From the NCBI GenBank assembly GCA_035517655.1, contig DATIYJ010000006.1, forward strand, positions 1 to 63,613: a stretch of DNA of 63,613 nt, read 5' to 3'. Below the pieces are notes generated by a model. The model was not told the DNA's origin. It worked only from the letters and a program-made list of their open reading frames with translations, and did not search any database. The position numbers and the translations under genes are program-made. Of the stretch, positions 9,750 to 21,041 are shown in pieces. The DNA is from Nitrospiria bacterium (GTDB lineage: Bacteria; Nitrospirota; Nitrospiria; JACQBZ01). Each line of letters starts with the position of its first letter. Position 1 is the first letter of the stretch.

Positions 9750-11658
9750 CGTCAATATTCCCTTGGCGCTTATTTTTGCCTTCTTTCGGGTTCAACCGAG
9801 CACGTTCCAGTGCAACTAAAATGAGCGAAAGCGCGGCAGGTGTGATCCCGGAAATTCGTGATGCTTGGCCAACAGAGATCGGTCTAATTTTATCCAGCTT
9901 CTCGCGTACTTCTGTTGAAAGGCCAATAACACTGTCATAATCAAATTCAGCATGAATTTTTCGATCTTCCATCCTTTTGAAACGGTCGACTTCCTTTAAT
10001 TGCCTCTGAATGTACCCGTCGTACTTGATTTCGATCTCCACCCGCTTTTTAATCTCATCGGAGAGAAGGGGTTCGCGGTTTGAAAGCGGCTCGATCATTT
10101 CGTAATCCAGTTCGGGGCGCTTGAGCAATTGCTCCAGCGTCTGGTCCGCCGTTTCTTCGAGGCCCAACAGGCCGCATTCATACAGGACCCCTGCTTTGAT
10201 CCGGGTCTTTTTCAACCGACCGATTTCATTTTTTATGGTTAATTGCTTATGAAGAAACGTTTGATACGAAGCCTGGGAGACGAGTCCAATTTGCAATCCC
10301 TTCTCCATTAATCGGACATCGGCATTATCATGTCGAAGTAATAATCGGTATTCCGCTCTTGAGGTAAACATCCGATAAGGCTCACGCGTCCCTTTTGTAA
10401 CAAGATCGTCGATAAGAACGCCTATATAGGCCTCTGAACGATCCAAAATCAACGCGGGTTTGTTCGAGATATTCAAGGCCGCGTTGATGCCGGCCATAAG
10501 CCCTTGGGCCGCCGCCTCTTCATAGCCGGAGGTACCGTTGATTTGACCGGCATGATACAGTCCATCCAATACTTTCGTTTCAAGTGTCGGCTTCAATTGG
10601 GTGGGCGGAAAGAAATCATATTCAACCGCATACCCAGGCTTTAACATTACGGCGCTTTCAAGGCCCGGAATGGTTTTTAATATTGCTCCTTGCACGTCCA
10701 CAGGCAGACTTGTAGAAATTCCGTTTGGATAAAACTCTTCCGAATTAATACCTTCAGGTTCCACAAACACCTGGTGGCGGTCACGCGCCGAAAATCGGAC
10801 CACTTTATCCTCGATGGATGGGCAGTATCGCGGTCCTGTCCCTTCGATGACACCGCTGTACATCGGTGATCGGTCGAGATTATCCATGATTATTTTGTGC
10901 GTTTCATTGTTTGTATAAGTGATATGGCATGGAACCTGTTTCGTCGCTATTCGCTCTGTTGAGTAGGAGAACGGGGGAGGGGGTTCATCGCCATATTGCG
11001 GAATCATTACGGAGAAATCGATAGAGCGACGGTCCAGGCGAGGCGGCGTTCCTGTTTTAAGGCGTCCTAACTTAAGTCCAAATCCTAGGAGGTCTTCAGA
11101 AAGGCCTTCGGCCGCCGCTTCGCCGGCTCTACCGGCCGGAAAACGGGTCATCCCTATATGGATCAACCCTCTTAAAAAAGTTCCAGTTGTCAATACAACA
11201 GCCTTGGCCTTTAGCCGAACTCCTGTGTCCGTTATGATTCCGGACACTTCTTGTCCACGTGTTAACAACCTAGATACAGTTCCCTTCCGGATTTCGAGCC
11301 TTTTTGTCACATCCAACGATGTCTTCATTTCATGACGGTAAGCGGCCTTATCGGCTTGAGCACGCACAGCCTGGACTGCAGGTCCCTTTCGAGTATTGAG
11401 CATGCGGAACTGAATACCGGCCTTATCTGTGTTCCTGGCCATTTCTCCACCAAGAGCATCTATTTCCCGTACGAGATGTCCTTTCGCTATACCACCGATG
11501 GCCGGATTGCATGACATATGTGCAATTTTATCCGGTTCCATAGTCAGTAACATCGTTGAACAACCCATGCGAGCGGCCGCAAGAGCAGCCTCGCATCCCG
11601 CATGGCCACCTCCGACCACAATGACATCGTAGGATCGATCGAACGTTTGGATCAGCAT
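9727..11658 (-). CDS. mnmG: tRNA uridine-5-carboxymethylaminomethyl modification enzyme MnmG
   Basis: MnmG (GidA) is the FAD protein that, with MnmE, adds the aminomethyl-type group to wobble uridine C5. The FAD-binding [19 protein letters not shown] is at the N-terminus. [22 protein letters not shown] and the C-terminal [16 protein letters not shown] region are family blocks. From ATG 11658 it is 643 residues. A TTG two codons upstream is less likely. The parS site at 11665-11680 ends 6 bases before this ATG, so a ParB clamp would sit over the translation start region. Confidence 0.97.
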   Translation of the reverse strand: MLIQTFDRSYDVIVVGGGHAGCEAALAAARMGCSTMLLTMEPDKIAHMSCNPAIGGIAKGHLVREIDALGGEMARNTDKAGIQFRMLNTRKGPAVQAVRAQADKAAYRHEMKTSLDVTKRLEIRKGTVSRLLTRGQEVSGIITDTGVRLKAKAVVLTTGTFLRGLIHIGMTRFPAGRAGEAAAEGLSEDLLGFGLKLGRLKTGTPPRLDRRSIDFSVMIPQYGDEPPPPFSYSTERIATKQVPCHITYTNNETHKIIMDNLDRSPMYSGVIEGTGPRYCPSIEDKVVRFSARDRHQVFVEPEGINSEEFYPNGISTSLPVDVQGAILKTIPGLESAVMLKPGYAVEYDFFPPTQLKPTLETKVLDGLYHAGQINGTSGYEEAAAQGLMAGINAALNISNKPALILDRSEAYIGVLIDDLVTKGTREPYRMFTSRAEYRLLLRHDNADVRLMEKGLQIGLVSQASYQTFLHKQLTIKNEIGRLKKTRIKAGVLYECGLLGLEETADQTLEQLLKRPELDYEMIEPLSNREPLLSDEIKKRVEIEIKYDGYIQRQLKEVDRFKRMEDRKIHAEFDYDSVIGLSTEVREKLDKIRPISVGQASRISGITPAALSLILVALERARLNPKEGKNKRQGNIDDAPPGPI

Positions 11659-11664
11659 GGCCAA

Positions 11665-11680
11665 TGTTCCACGTGGAACA
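11665..11680. promoter_or_regulatory. parS partition site 2
   Basis: A second exact copy of TGTTCCACGTGGAACA lies between mnmE and mnmG, 2.6 kb from the first site. Two identical palindromes in intergenic positions near parAB and the origin strongly support a functional centromere region. Confidence 0.93.
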
Positions 11681-11741
11681 TATCAGTTGTACTTTTTGCT
11701 TTCATAAAAATCATTTAATTATTAATTACCTATGTTCCAAT

Positions 11742-13208
11742 TCATTTTCCAATGCAAAAATTTTTGAATATTTTTTCGAGAAGATCGTCTGTAGTAGTCT
11801 CTCCGGTAATCTCCCCAAGTCGATCGATCGCGGTTCTAATATCAACAACAATTAATTCAGGCGGTGCGTTTCTATCGATAGATTCAATGGCATCTTGAAG
11901 CGACATTTTTGCATGAGTTAATAATGACTTGTGTCTATAATTAATCATGGCTTCGCGCTCTCCGCATGTCACAATGCCGCTCCGTATTTCTCTCACGATG
12001 GCCTCTCGGAGGTTGTCAAGCCCTTCTCCGGTACGCGCCGAAATACAGACAATTTTTTCGGCATGATGATTTTGAACCAGAAACCCCACCTGATCCTGAC
12101 TCCGAGCATTTTCCGGGAGGAGATCAATCTTTGTGCAGACAATCAACCGTCTTTTCTCATCCGTCTCTTCAATTAACCTCTGCTCTTCCTCGCCGAGTTT
12201 TTGGCTTAGGTCTAGAACTAACAAAATGAGATCCGCCTCTTTAATGGCTTGACGGGTTCGTAAAACACCCTCTCGTTCCACCAAATCCTCCGTCTCCCGT
12301 AATCCGGCCGTATCCATGATGCGAAGAGGAAGGCCGCCTAGATTGAGATAGTCTTCTATAATATCGCGGGTTGTCCCTGGAATTGGGGTTACGATCGCCC
12401 GGTTTTGCAGGAGCATCGCGTTGAGCAAACTGGATTTCCCGGCGTTCGGGCGACCGACGATCACGGTTGCAATCCCTTCTCTCAAGGCTTTACCGCTCGT
12501 CGCTGTTTTAGCAAGGGCATCCGCCCCGTTGACGAGGTCGGCAAGCAGGGCCCGCATCTGACCTTGATTTAGGAACTGAAGATCTTCTTCTGTAAAATCA
12601 ATTCCGGCCTCGATCTCCGCTAAAAGCCGGACGGCGGATTCGCGTAGATGTCTGATTCGGCGATGTAGTTCGCCGCCCAATTGTGCGAGCGCAGCCCGCT
12701 GGCCCGCTTCGGTCTTCGAATGAATCAAATCCATCACGGCCTCGGCCTGAGTCAGATCGATCCGACCGTTGAGAAATGCCCACTTCGTAAACTCCCCCGG
12801 GTCGGCCAGTCGTGCGCCTTGCTGCATTAAAACATCCAAAATCCGATGAAGGAGGAGTGGTCCACCATGGCCGTAAATTTCCACCGTATCCATGCGGGTG
12901 TAGGTTCTGGGCGCATGCATGACCGCGAGCATCACCTCATCCAGTCGTTCTCCGATGAAGGGATCGCGTATCACCCCAAGATGGATCGTGTGACTGGCCA
13001 GTTCGTTTACGGCGAGGCCGCTCCTGGGCTCAAAAACCTGTGCGGCAATCTCGATGGCCCGCCCGCCGCTGAGGCGGATGACTCCGATGCCTCCCTCCCC
13101 AACGGGGGTCGCGATCGCGCAGATGGTGTCTCCCGAAACGAGTCTATGACTTTTCTGGACCAGCTGCGGGCGTTTTTCCCGGCTCTTTTTTTCCGGACTC
13201 CTTTTCAT
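11742..13208 (-). CDS. mnmE: tRNA modification GTPase MnmE
   Basis: MnmE (TrmE) is the GTPase partner of MnmG. The N-terminal tetrahydrofolate-binding domain starts at SGDTICAIATPVGEGGIGVIRLSG. The inserted G domain has GRPNAGKSSLL, PGTTRD, DTAGL and CTKIDLL, and the protein ends in the required C-terminal FCIGK. I use ATG 13208 (488 residues), about 25 residues longer at the N-terminus than the conserved core. This overlaps yidC by about 65 bases, so a later non-ATG start is possible. Confidence 0.95.
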   Translation of the reverse strand: MKRSPEKKSREKRPQLVQKSHRLVSGDTICAIATPVGEGGIGVIRLSGGRAIEIAAQVFEPRSGLAVNELASHTIHLGVIRDPFIGERLDEVMLAVMHAPRTYTRMDTVEIYGHGGPLLLHRILDVLMQQGARLADPGEFTKWAFLNGRIDLTQAEAVMDLIHSKTEAGQRAALAQLGGELHRRIRHLRESAVRLLAEIEAGIDFTEEDLQFLNQGQMRALLADLVNGADALAKTATSGKALREGIATVIVGRPNAGKSSLLNAMLLQNRAIVTPIPGTTRDIIEDYLNLGGLPLRIMDTAGLRETEDLVEREGVLRTRQAIKEADLILLVLDLSQKLGEEEQRLIEETDEKRRLIVCTKIDLLPENARSQDQVGFLVQNHHAEKIVCISARTGEGLDNLREAIVREIRSGIVTCGEREAMINYRHKSLLTHAKMSLQDAIESIDRNAPPELIVVDIRTAIDRLGEITGETTTDDLLEKIFKNFCIGK

Positions 13209-14817
13209 GTTTGGTCTCAAAATATTTCATGGTGAAATACTGCTGACTCACGGTCAGGACATTGTTCGTGATCATGTAGAGGACTAACCCGGTGGGGAAA
13301 TTTAGAAATAAGAAGGTCATGAGTACGGGCATCATCAGAAATATCTTGGCTTGGGTGGGATCCATGGTGGTGGGTTGCATCTTTTGCTGGATCAGCATGG
13401 TGAAGCCCATGATGATGGGAAGGACAAAATAGGGGTCTTTGTCGGCCAGATCATGAATCCAGAGAATAAACGGGGCCTGACGAAGTTCGATGGTTGTGTA
13501 GAGCACGTTGAACAGCGCCACGAAAACGGGGATTTGGAGAATCATGGGAAGGCATCCCCCAACGGGATTGACCTTGTTCTTCTGGTACAATTCCATCATC
13601 TCGCGCTGCAGGCGTTGCCGATCCTCCTTGTATTTCTTCTGCAGCGCCTGCAGCTGGGGTTGAAGGGCCTGCATCGCCCTCATCGACCGATAGCTCTTGT
13701 GCGTGAGGGGAATGAACAGCACGCGAACGCCGACGGTCAACAGGACGATCGACACGCCATAGTTCCCGGTGAAACCGTGAAGGAACTGCAGAATATAGAA
13801 AAGCGGCCGGGCGATCCACCGGACGATGGCCCAGCTGCCATAAATAAACCATCCGAAATCGACCGTCTCCTCGAGTCCGACCCCGAGGGCTTTCAGGCGC
13901 TGGTGTTCCTTCGGTCCCGTGTAAAGGAGGAGGTGGTTGATCGCGGGGCCGGCTCCCGCGGACTTGAATTCCAATTCGGTATTTACCGATACGGGGGACA
14001 ACCGGCTGACCACCGCCGCGCCGGCCCCGGTCGTGATCGCCGCGGCAATAAAGTACTTGTCCTGCAGCGCCGTCCAGGCAATCGGGCCCTCGTGGCGGAC
14101 TTCCTTTTCCATTTTGGCCGGATTGTCTTTGACCAGCTCTCCACCGATATCGGTAACGGGTCCGACGAACCCGACGAACCCTCTTTTTTGTCCCCAGTCG
14201 GTGATGCCGAAGTTGCGGCCGATTGAAAACAGGTACCGATCGGGAACGCCTTCCGTTTCGATGTCCAGGCCGATCCGGTAACTGTCGCTCCAAAAGGAAA
14301 CCCGTTTTGAAACGCGAATGCCCGTGTCGGGGTCCTGGAAGCGGAAGGCGACGGTGCCCGTCTTGTTTTGTTCATCGAGCGTTAGATCGTGGCCGTCCAC
14401 GGTATAAAGCCCGCGGTCCATGCGCTCATTCAGTCCGGCATCCGGCGTTTGGATTGAAAAGGCCGGGGGCGCGCCGGCCCCCTCTTGATAAAGCTTGATC
14501 GGCGTTTTCCTGTCCAGGCCTGTATACTTTTTTAACTCAAACACGACCAGTTTCCCCCCGCGCGAGGAAAAACCGGCATGGTAGAGCGGTGTGTTTATTT
14601 GAATCGTCTGTTCCTCTCTGGGCGATACCGGGATTGCAAGTGGTTTTGCGCCGACAACGCCGGACGGCGGTTGAGCAAAGTCCTGTTTCTCCGCGGCCTT
14701 CTCCGGCTGTCCGAGTCCGGGCGAAGATGGAACCAGCCCGAGTTTCTCGACAACGTAGGGGTAGGCCATCATAATCGTAAATGACAAAACCAGAAAGAGA
14801 ATAAACCGCTTTTCCAT
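13144..14817 (-). CDS. yidC: Membrane protein insertase YidC
   Basis: YidC inserts and folds inner-membrane proteins, including ATP synthase subunits. The 557-residue product has the Gram-negative layout: an N-terminal signal anchor (ILFLVLSFTIMMAYPYVV), a large periplasmic beta domain to about residue 330, then the conserved core with the GNYGVSIVLLTVGVRVLFIPL and INPVGGCLP-like (KVNPVGGCLPMILQIPVF) segments and further membrane helices. A Lys-rich tail ends the protein. It lies 8 bases after yidD. Confidence 0.96.
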   Translation of the reverse strand: MEKRFILFLVLSFTIMMAYPYVVEKLGLVPSSPGLGQPEKAAEKQDFAQPPSGVVGAKPLAIPVSPREEQTIQINTPLYHAGFSSRGGKLVVFELKKYTGLDRKTPIKLYQEGAGAPPAFSIQTPDAGLNERMDRGLYTVDGHDLTLDEQNKTGTVAFRFQDPDTGIRVSKRVSFWSDSYRIGLDIETEGVPDRYLFSIGRNFGITDWGQKRGFVGFVGPVTDIGGELVKDNPAKMEKEVRHEGPIAWTALQDKYFIAAAITTGAGAAVVSRLSPVSVNTELEFKSAGAGPAINHLLLYTGPKEHQRLKALGVGLEETVDFGWFIYGSWAIVRWIARPLFYILQFLHGFTGNYGVSIVLLTVGVRVLFIPLTHKSYRSMRAMQALQPQLQALQKKYKEDRQRLQREMMELYQKNKVNPVGGCLPMILQIPVFVALFNVLYTTIELRQAPFILWIHDLADKDPYFVLPIIMGFTMLIQQKMQPTTMDPTQAKIFLMMPVLMTFLFLNFPTGLVLYMITNNVLTVSQQYFTMKYFETKHEKESGKKEPGKTPAAGPEKS

Positions 14818-14825
14818 TTATCCGC

Positions 14826-15035
14826 TTATTTGACGGGATCGTACCCGCCGGGGTGAAACGGCTGGCATTTCAATATTCGTACAACGGTGTACAGAAGGCC
14901 CTTGACCATTCCGTGCCGTTGCAGCGACTCCATGGCATAACAGGAGCAGGTCGGCGTGAATCGGCACGCTCTCGGCAAAAACGGGGAGACCGTCCATTTG
15001 TAGCACTTGATCATCCCGATCAACACGTGTTTCAT
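14826..15035 (-). CDS. yidD: Membrane protein insertion efficiency factor YidD
   Basis: YidD is a small membrane-associated helper of YidC. The 69-residue product has the hallmark motif [26 protein letters not shown] and HPGGYDPV. I use the ATG at 15035, which overlaps the rnpA stop in an ATGA arrangement; an in-frame start 5 codons upstream is less likely. Order rpmH-rnpA-yidD-yidC is standard. Confidence 0.94.
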   Translation of the reverse strand: MKHVLIGMIKCYKWTVSPFLPRACRFTPTCSCYAMESLQRHGMVKGLLYTVVRILKCQPFHPGGYDPVK

Positions 15036-15376
15036 ACGGGTTCCTGACATACCCGCGCTTGCCGGAGCGCGTTTTCAAAATCAACGGTCAATAAATCACG
15101 TCGCTGCGTAAGCAAGGCTATCCGAGGAAACAGGATGATATCGCAAGAAGGAGAGATTCTTTTTTGAAATTGATCGAAAAGAATTCGCGCAATTCGCTTG
15201 GCTTTATTCCTTCGAACCGCCGGCCCAAACCTTCGACCGACCACGGCAGCAAACCTAGAACAAGAACGGCGGTTTTCCCGGCACAAAATTCGAAACGTCT
15301 CGGCATCGACCGTAACCCCGTATCGATAAACACCCGTAAACTGCACCTTCCGATTCAACCGGTGTCTGCGATTCAT
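15032..15376 (-). CDS. rnpA: Ribonuclease P protein component
   Basis: This is the protein subunit of RNase P, which matures tRNA 5' ends. The 114-residue product from ATG 15376 has the family core [28 protein letters not shown] (the RNR motif) and a basic surface. The frame is open 75 codons upstream, but that part is a shadow of rpmH. An eight-base gap separates it from the rpmH stop, and the ATGA at its 3' end overlaps yidD. Confidence 0.93.
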   Translation of the reverse strand: MNRRHRLNRKVQFTGVYRYGVTVDAETFRILCRENRRSCSRFAAVVGRRFGPAVRRNKAKRIARILFDQFQKRISPSCDIILFPRIALLTQRRDLLTVDFENALRQARVCQEPV

Positions 15377-15384
15377 AGTTACTC

Positions 15385-15522
15385 CTACGCGGTTAACTTT
15401 CTTCTTCCTTTCGACCGGCGTCGAGACAAAGCGCGACGACCCCCTTTCGATTTCATGCGGGTTAAAAATCCATGCGTCTTTTTTTTTCTCCTCTTGCTGG
15501 GCTGCCGGTACGTGATGGACAT
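15385..15522 (-). CDS. rpmH: 50S ribosomal protein L34
   Basis: I found this 45-codon gene by reading the reverse strand. From ATG 15522 the product begins [19 protein letters not shown] and continues [20 protein letters not shown], the unmistakable L34 pattern of mostly Arg/Lys with the HGF and RRR(S/A)KGR blocks. GAGGAGG lies 4 bases before the ATG. The N-terminus has SITYRQPS where many L34 proteins have KRTYQPS. It heads the long leftward gene run from the origin. Confidence 0.96.
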   Translation of the reverse strand: MSITYRQPSKRRKKKTHGFLTRMKSKGGRRALSRRRSKGRRKLTA

Positions 15523-15551
15523 GTATCCTCCTCGATCTTTTAAAAAATTTC

Positions 15552-15580
15552 ATTATAGGCAGGTTTGTTTGGCGAGTCAA
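15552..15580 (-). promoter_or_regulatory. Sigma-70-type promoter of rpmH
   Basis: On the minus strand TTGACT and TATAAT are separated by 17 bases, placing the start of transcription near 15545, about 23 bases before the rpmH ATG. This promoter would drive rpmH-rnpA-yidD-yidC and possibly genes beyond. Confidence 0.8.
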
Positions 15581-15643
15581 TCGAAAACACGTCGGTTTCA
15601 TTCGGTCGTTTGTTACAGGAGAGAAATTGTAAATGAAATAAAA

Positions 15644-15658
15644 TAGTAGTAATAGTAG
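15644..15658 (+). promoter_or_regulatory. DnaA-trio-like triplet run
   Basis: The bases TAGTAGTAATAGTAG, read 3' to 5', give five consecutive G/A-A-T triplets, the form of the DnaA-trio element that guides DnaA onto single strands during origin opening. The run sits at the AT-rich side of the putative origin. The nearest good DnaA box is over 120 bases away, so this remains a candidate. Confidence 0.4.
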
Positions 15659-15736
15659 TGCTTGTTAAAAGAGGGAATTGAATCGGAACGGAATAAAAGA
15701 AAACACACTTCTCTGGGGGTTGGGGCTGAATAAAAC

Positions 15737-15765
15737 TTGCTTTGTTTGAATGGTTTTGTTATCTT
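15737..15765 (+). promoter_or_regulatory. Possible dnaA promoter
   Basis: TTGCTT and TATCTT are spaced by 17 bases. Transcription would start near 15772 and give a leader of about 145 bases that carries the DnaA boxes, which would suit autoregulation by DnaA. The hexamers are only moderate matches. Confidence 0.4.
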
Positions 15766-15874
15766 GGGCCGGGAATCAATTTAACCACAGGCAATAACGG
15801 CGATCATTTTTATGTAGGTGTTCTGAAGTGGATTTTAACCAGCATAGCTTATTGATTTATATTGCATTAATTTA

Positions 15875-15906
15875 TTATCAACAATTGTTGATAAAGCTGT
15901 TGATAA
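15875..15906. promoter_or_regulatory. Cluster of three DnaA boxes
   Basis: TTATCAACA at 15875-15883 is followed by the inverse TGTTGATAA at 15886-15894 and again at 15898-15906. Each differs by one base from the TTATCCACA consensus. They end 10 bases before the dnaA start codon, so they may act both in initiation and in repression of dnaA. Confidence 0.75.
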
Positions 15907-15916
15907 CCAGGCGGAA

Positions 15917-17251
15917 ATGAAACCGGAAGAAATCTGGCACCAAGCCAGTGAAAAGATGGAGACCCGTGTCAACAAGCAGACCCATGACACATGGTTCAAA
16001 CCTCTTTCCATCGAGTCCGTCGAAGGCAAGGAGGTCACGCTCGTCGCACCCAATCGGTTTTTCTGCGAATGGATTAGGGAGCACTACTATGAAATGCTTC
16101 TCGACGAAATAGGGCGGATTACGAAGATTGATGGATTAAGAATAAACCTGATCATAAAGAACGGCGAACAAACGCCGACCGAAAGTCCGATATCGGAAAA
16201 AACGGGAAGATCCCGAAGAGGAATTCAGCTCAATGCAAAGTACACCTTTGGCGGGTTCGTGGTCGGTTCCTGCAACCAGTTCGCCCATGCCGCGGCCTTG
16301 GCCGTGGCGGAATCTCCAGCCAGGGCCTACAACCCATTATTCCTGTATGGCGGTGTAGGGCTGGGAAAGACACACCTGCTGAATGCGATAGGGAATTTTA
16401 TAATCGAAAAGCGTCCCGGGACGAGGATCGCCTATCTCTCTTCCGAGCAATTCACGAACGAAGTCATCAATTCCATCCGGTACGACAAAATGCTGGAGTT
16501 TAGGAACAAATACCGGGGTGTTGATACGTTGCTTATGGATGACATCCAGTTCATCGCGGGAAAAGAACGGACGCAAGAAGAGTTTTTTCACACCTTCAAC
16601 GCCCTTTACGAAGCCCACAAACAAATTGTCTTGTCGAGCGATCGCTTTCCTAAAGAAATCCCGACGATTGAAGAACGGCTGAGATCTCGTTTTGAATGGG
16701 GTTTGATTGCGGATCTTCAAGTCCCGGACCTCGAAACCCGTATCGCCATTCTCCGAAAGAAAGCCGAGACCGAGGCGATCGATCTGCCAGACGCGGTGGC
16801 CCATCTGTTGGCCGAAAACATCCGTGGGAACGTCCGTGAATTGGAAGGGGCTCTGATTCGAGTCGGGGCCTTTTCTTCGTTGACGGGACAAGCCATAACG
16901 CTGGACTTGGCGAAGAAGATTCTTCGGGATTCGGTGCAAGTAAAGAAAATCCTTACCGCAGAAGAGATTCAAAGAGTCGTCGCGGAACGCTTCCACCTTC
17001 GGCAGGTCGATATGAAGTCGAAGAAAAGGACAAAAACGATCGTGCAGCCCAGGCAGATCACCATGTACCTCTGCCGAGAACTGACGTCCAATTCCTTCCC
17101 GGAAATCGGGCGACATTTCGGTGGGAAGGATCATACAACGGTTATCCATGCCTGTCGGCAGATCGAGAAACGAATGGAAGCCGACGCGAGTTTTAAACAA
17201 TTGGTGGAATCCATAACGAGGCAGTTGCAAGAAGGCCAGGGTTCGGCATAA
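15917..17251 (+). CDS. dnaA: Chromosomal replication initiator protein DnaA
   Basis: DnaA binds its boxes, opens the origin and helps load the helicase. The 444-residue product has domain I at residues 1-80 (with the WFKPL motif), a short linker, and the AAA+ core with Walker A GGVGLGKT at 145-152 and Walker B LLMDD at 205-209. The C-terminal DNA-binding domain carries the signature GRHFGGKDHTTVIHA. All key motifs are intact. DnaA boxes lie directly in front of the gene. Confidence 0.98.
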   Translation: MKPEEIWHQASEKMETRVNKQTHDTWFKPLSIESVEGKEVTLVAPNRFFCEWIREHYYEMLLDEIGRITKIDGLRINLIIKNGEQTPTESPISEKTGRSRRGIQLNAKYTFGGFVVGSCNQFAHAAALAVAESPARAYNPLFLYGGVGLGKTHLLNAIGNFIIEKRPGTRIAYLSSEQFTNEVINSIRYDKMLEFRNKYRGVDTLLMDDIQFIAGKERTQEEFFHTFNALYEAHKQIVLSSDRFPKEIPTIEERLRSRFEWGLIADLQVPDLETRIAILRKKAETEAIDLPDAVAHLLAENIRGNVRELEGALIRVGAFSSLTGQAITLDLAKKILRDSVQVKKILTAEEIQRVVAERFHLRQVDMKSKKRTKTIVQPRQITMYLCRELTSNSFPEIGRHFGGKDHTTVIHACRQIEKRMEADASFKQLVESITRQLQEGQGSA

Positions 17252-17282
17252 CAACGTACTCCAGGGGCACGAGGAGGTTTGT

Positions 17283-20931
<3,649 letters not shown>

Positions 20932-21041
20932 ATAGCGAGCGTCCAGCTCGGCTGGGGCGAGCGCGGGGATACCAGGGGGGCATTTGAGGACCTTGCTCTT
21001 CCCTTTGCCGCCGCGCTCCCCGATAAAAACAGAGGGATTCT

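Larger units (their letters stand above)
15581..15916. other. oriC: Putative chromosomal origin of replication (oriC)
   Basis: This 336-base gene-free stretch lies between divergent rpmH and dnaA, the classic origin position. It has an AT-rich part around 15625-15720, a TAG/TAA triplet run at 15644-15658, a possible DnaA box TTAACCACA at 15781-15789, and three close boxes of the form TTATCAACA at 15875-15906 in alternating orientation. Gene order, parS sites and dnaA-dnaN-gyrB-gyrA nearby agree. Its activity as an origin is inferred from context. Confidence 0.75.

Noticed and set aside
11251-11266. TTGTCCACGTGTTAAC as a third parS site
   Set aside because: Only the central CCACGTG core matches; the flanks break the palindrome. 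It lies inside mnmG coding sequence.
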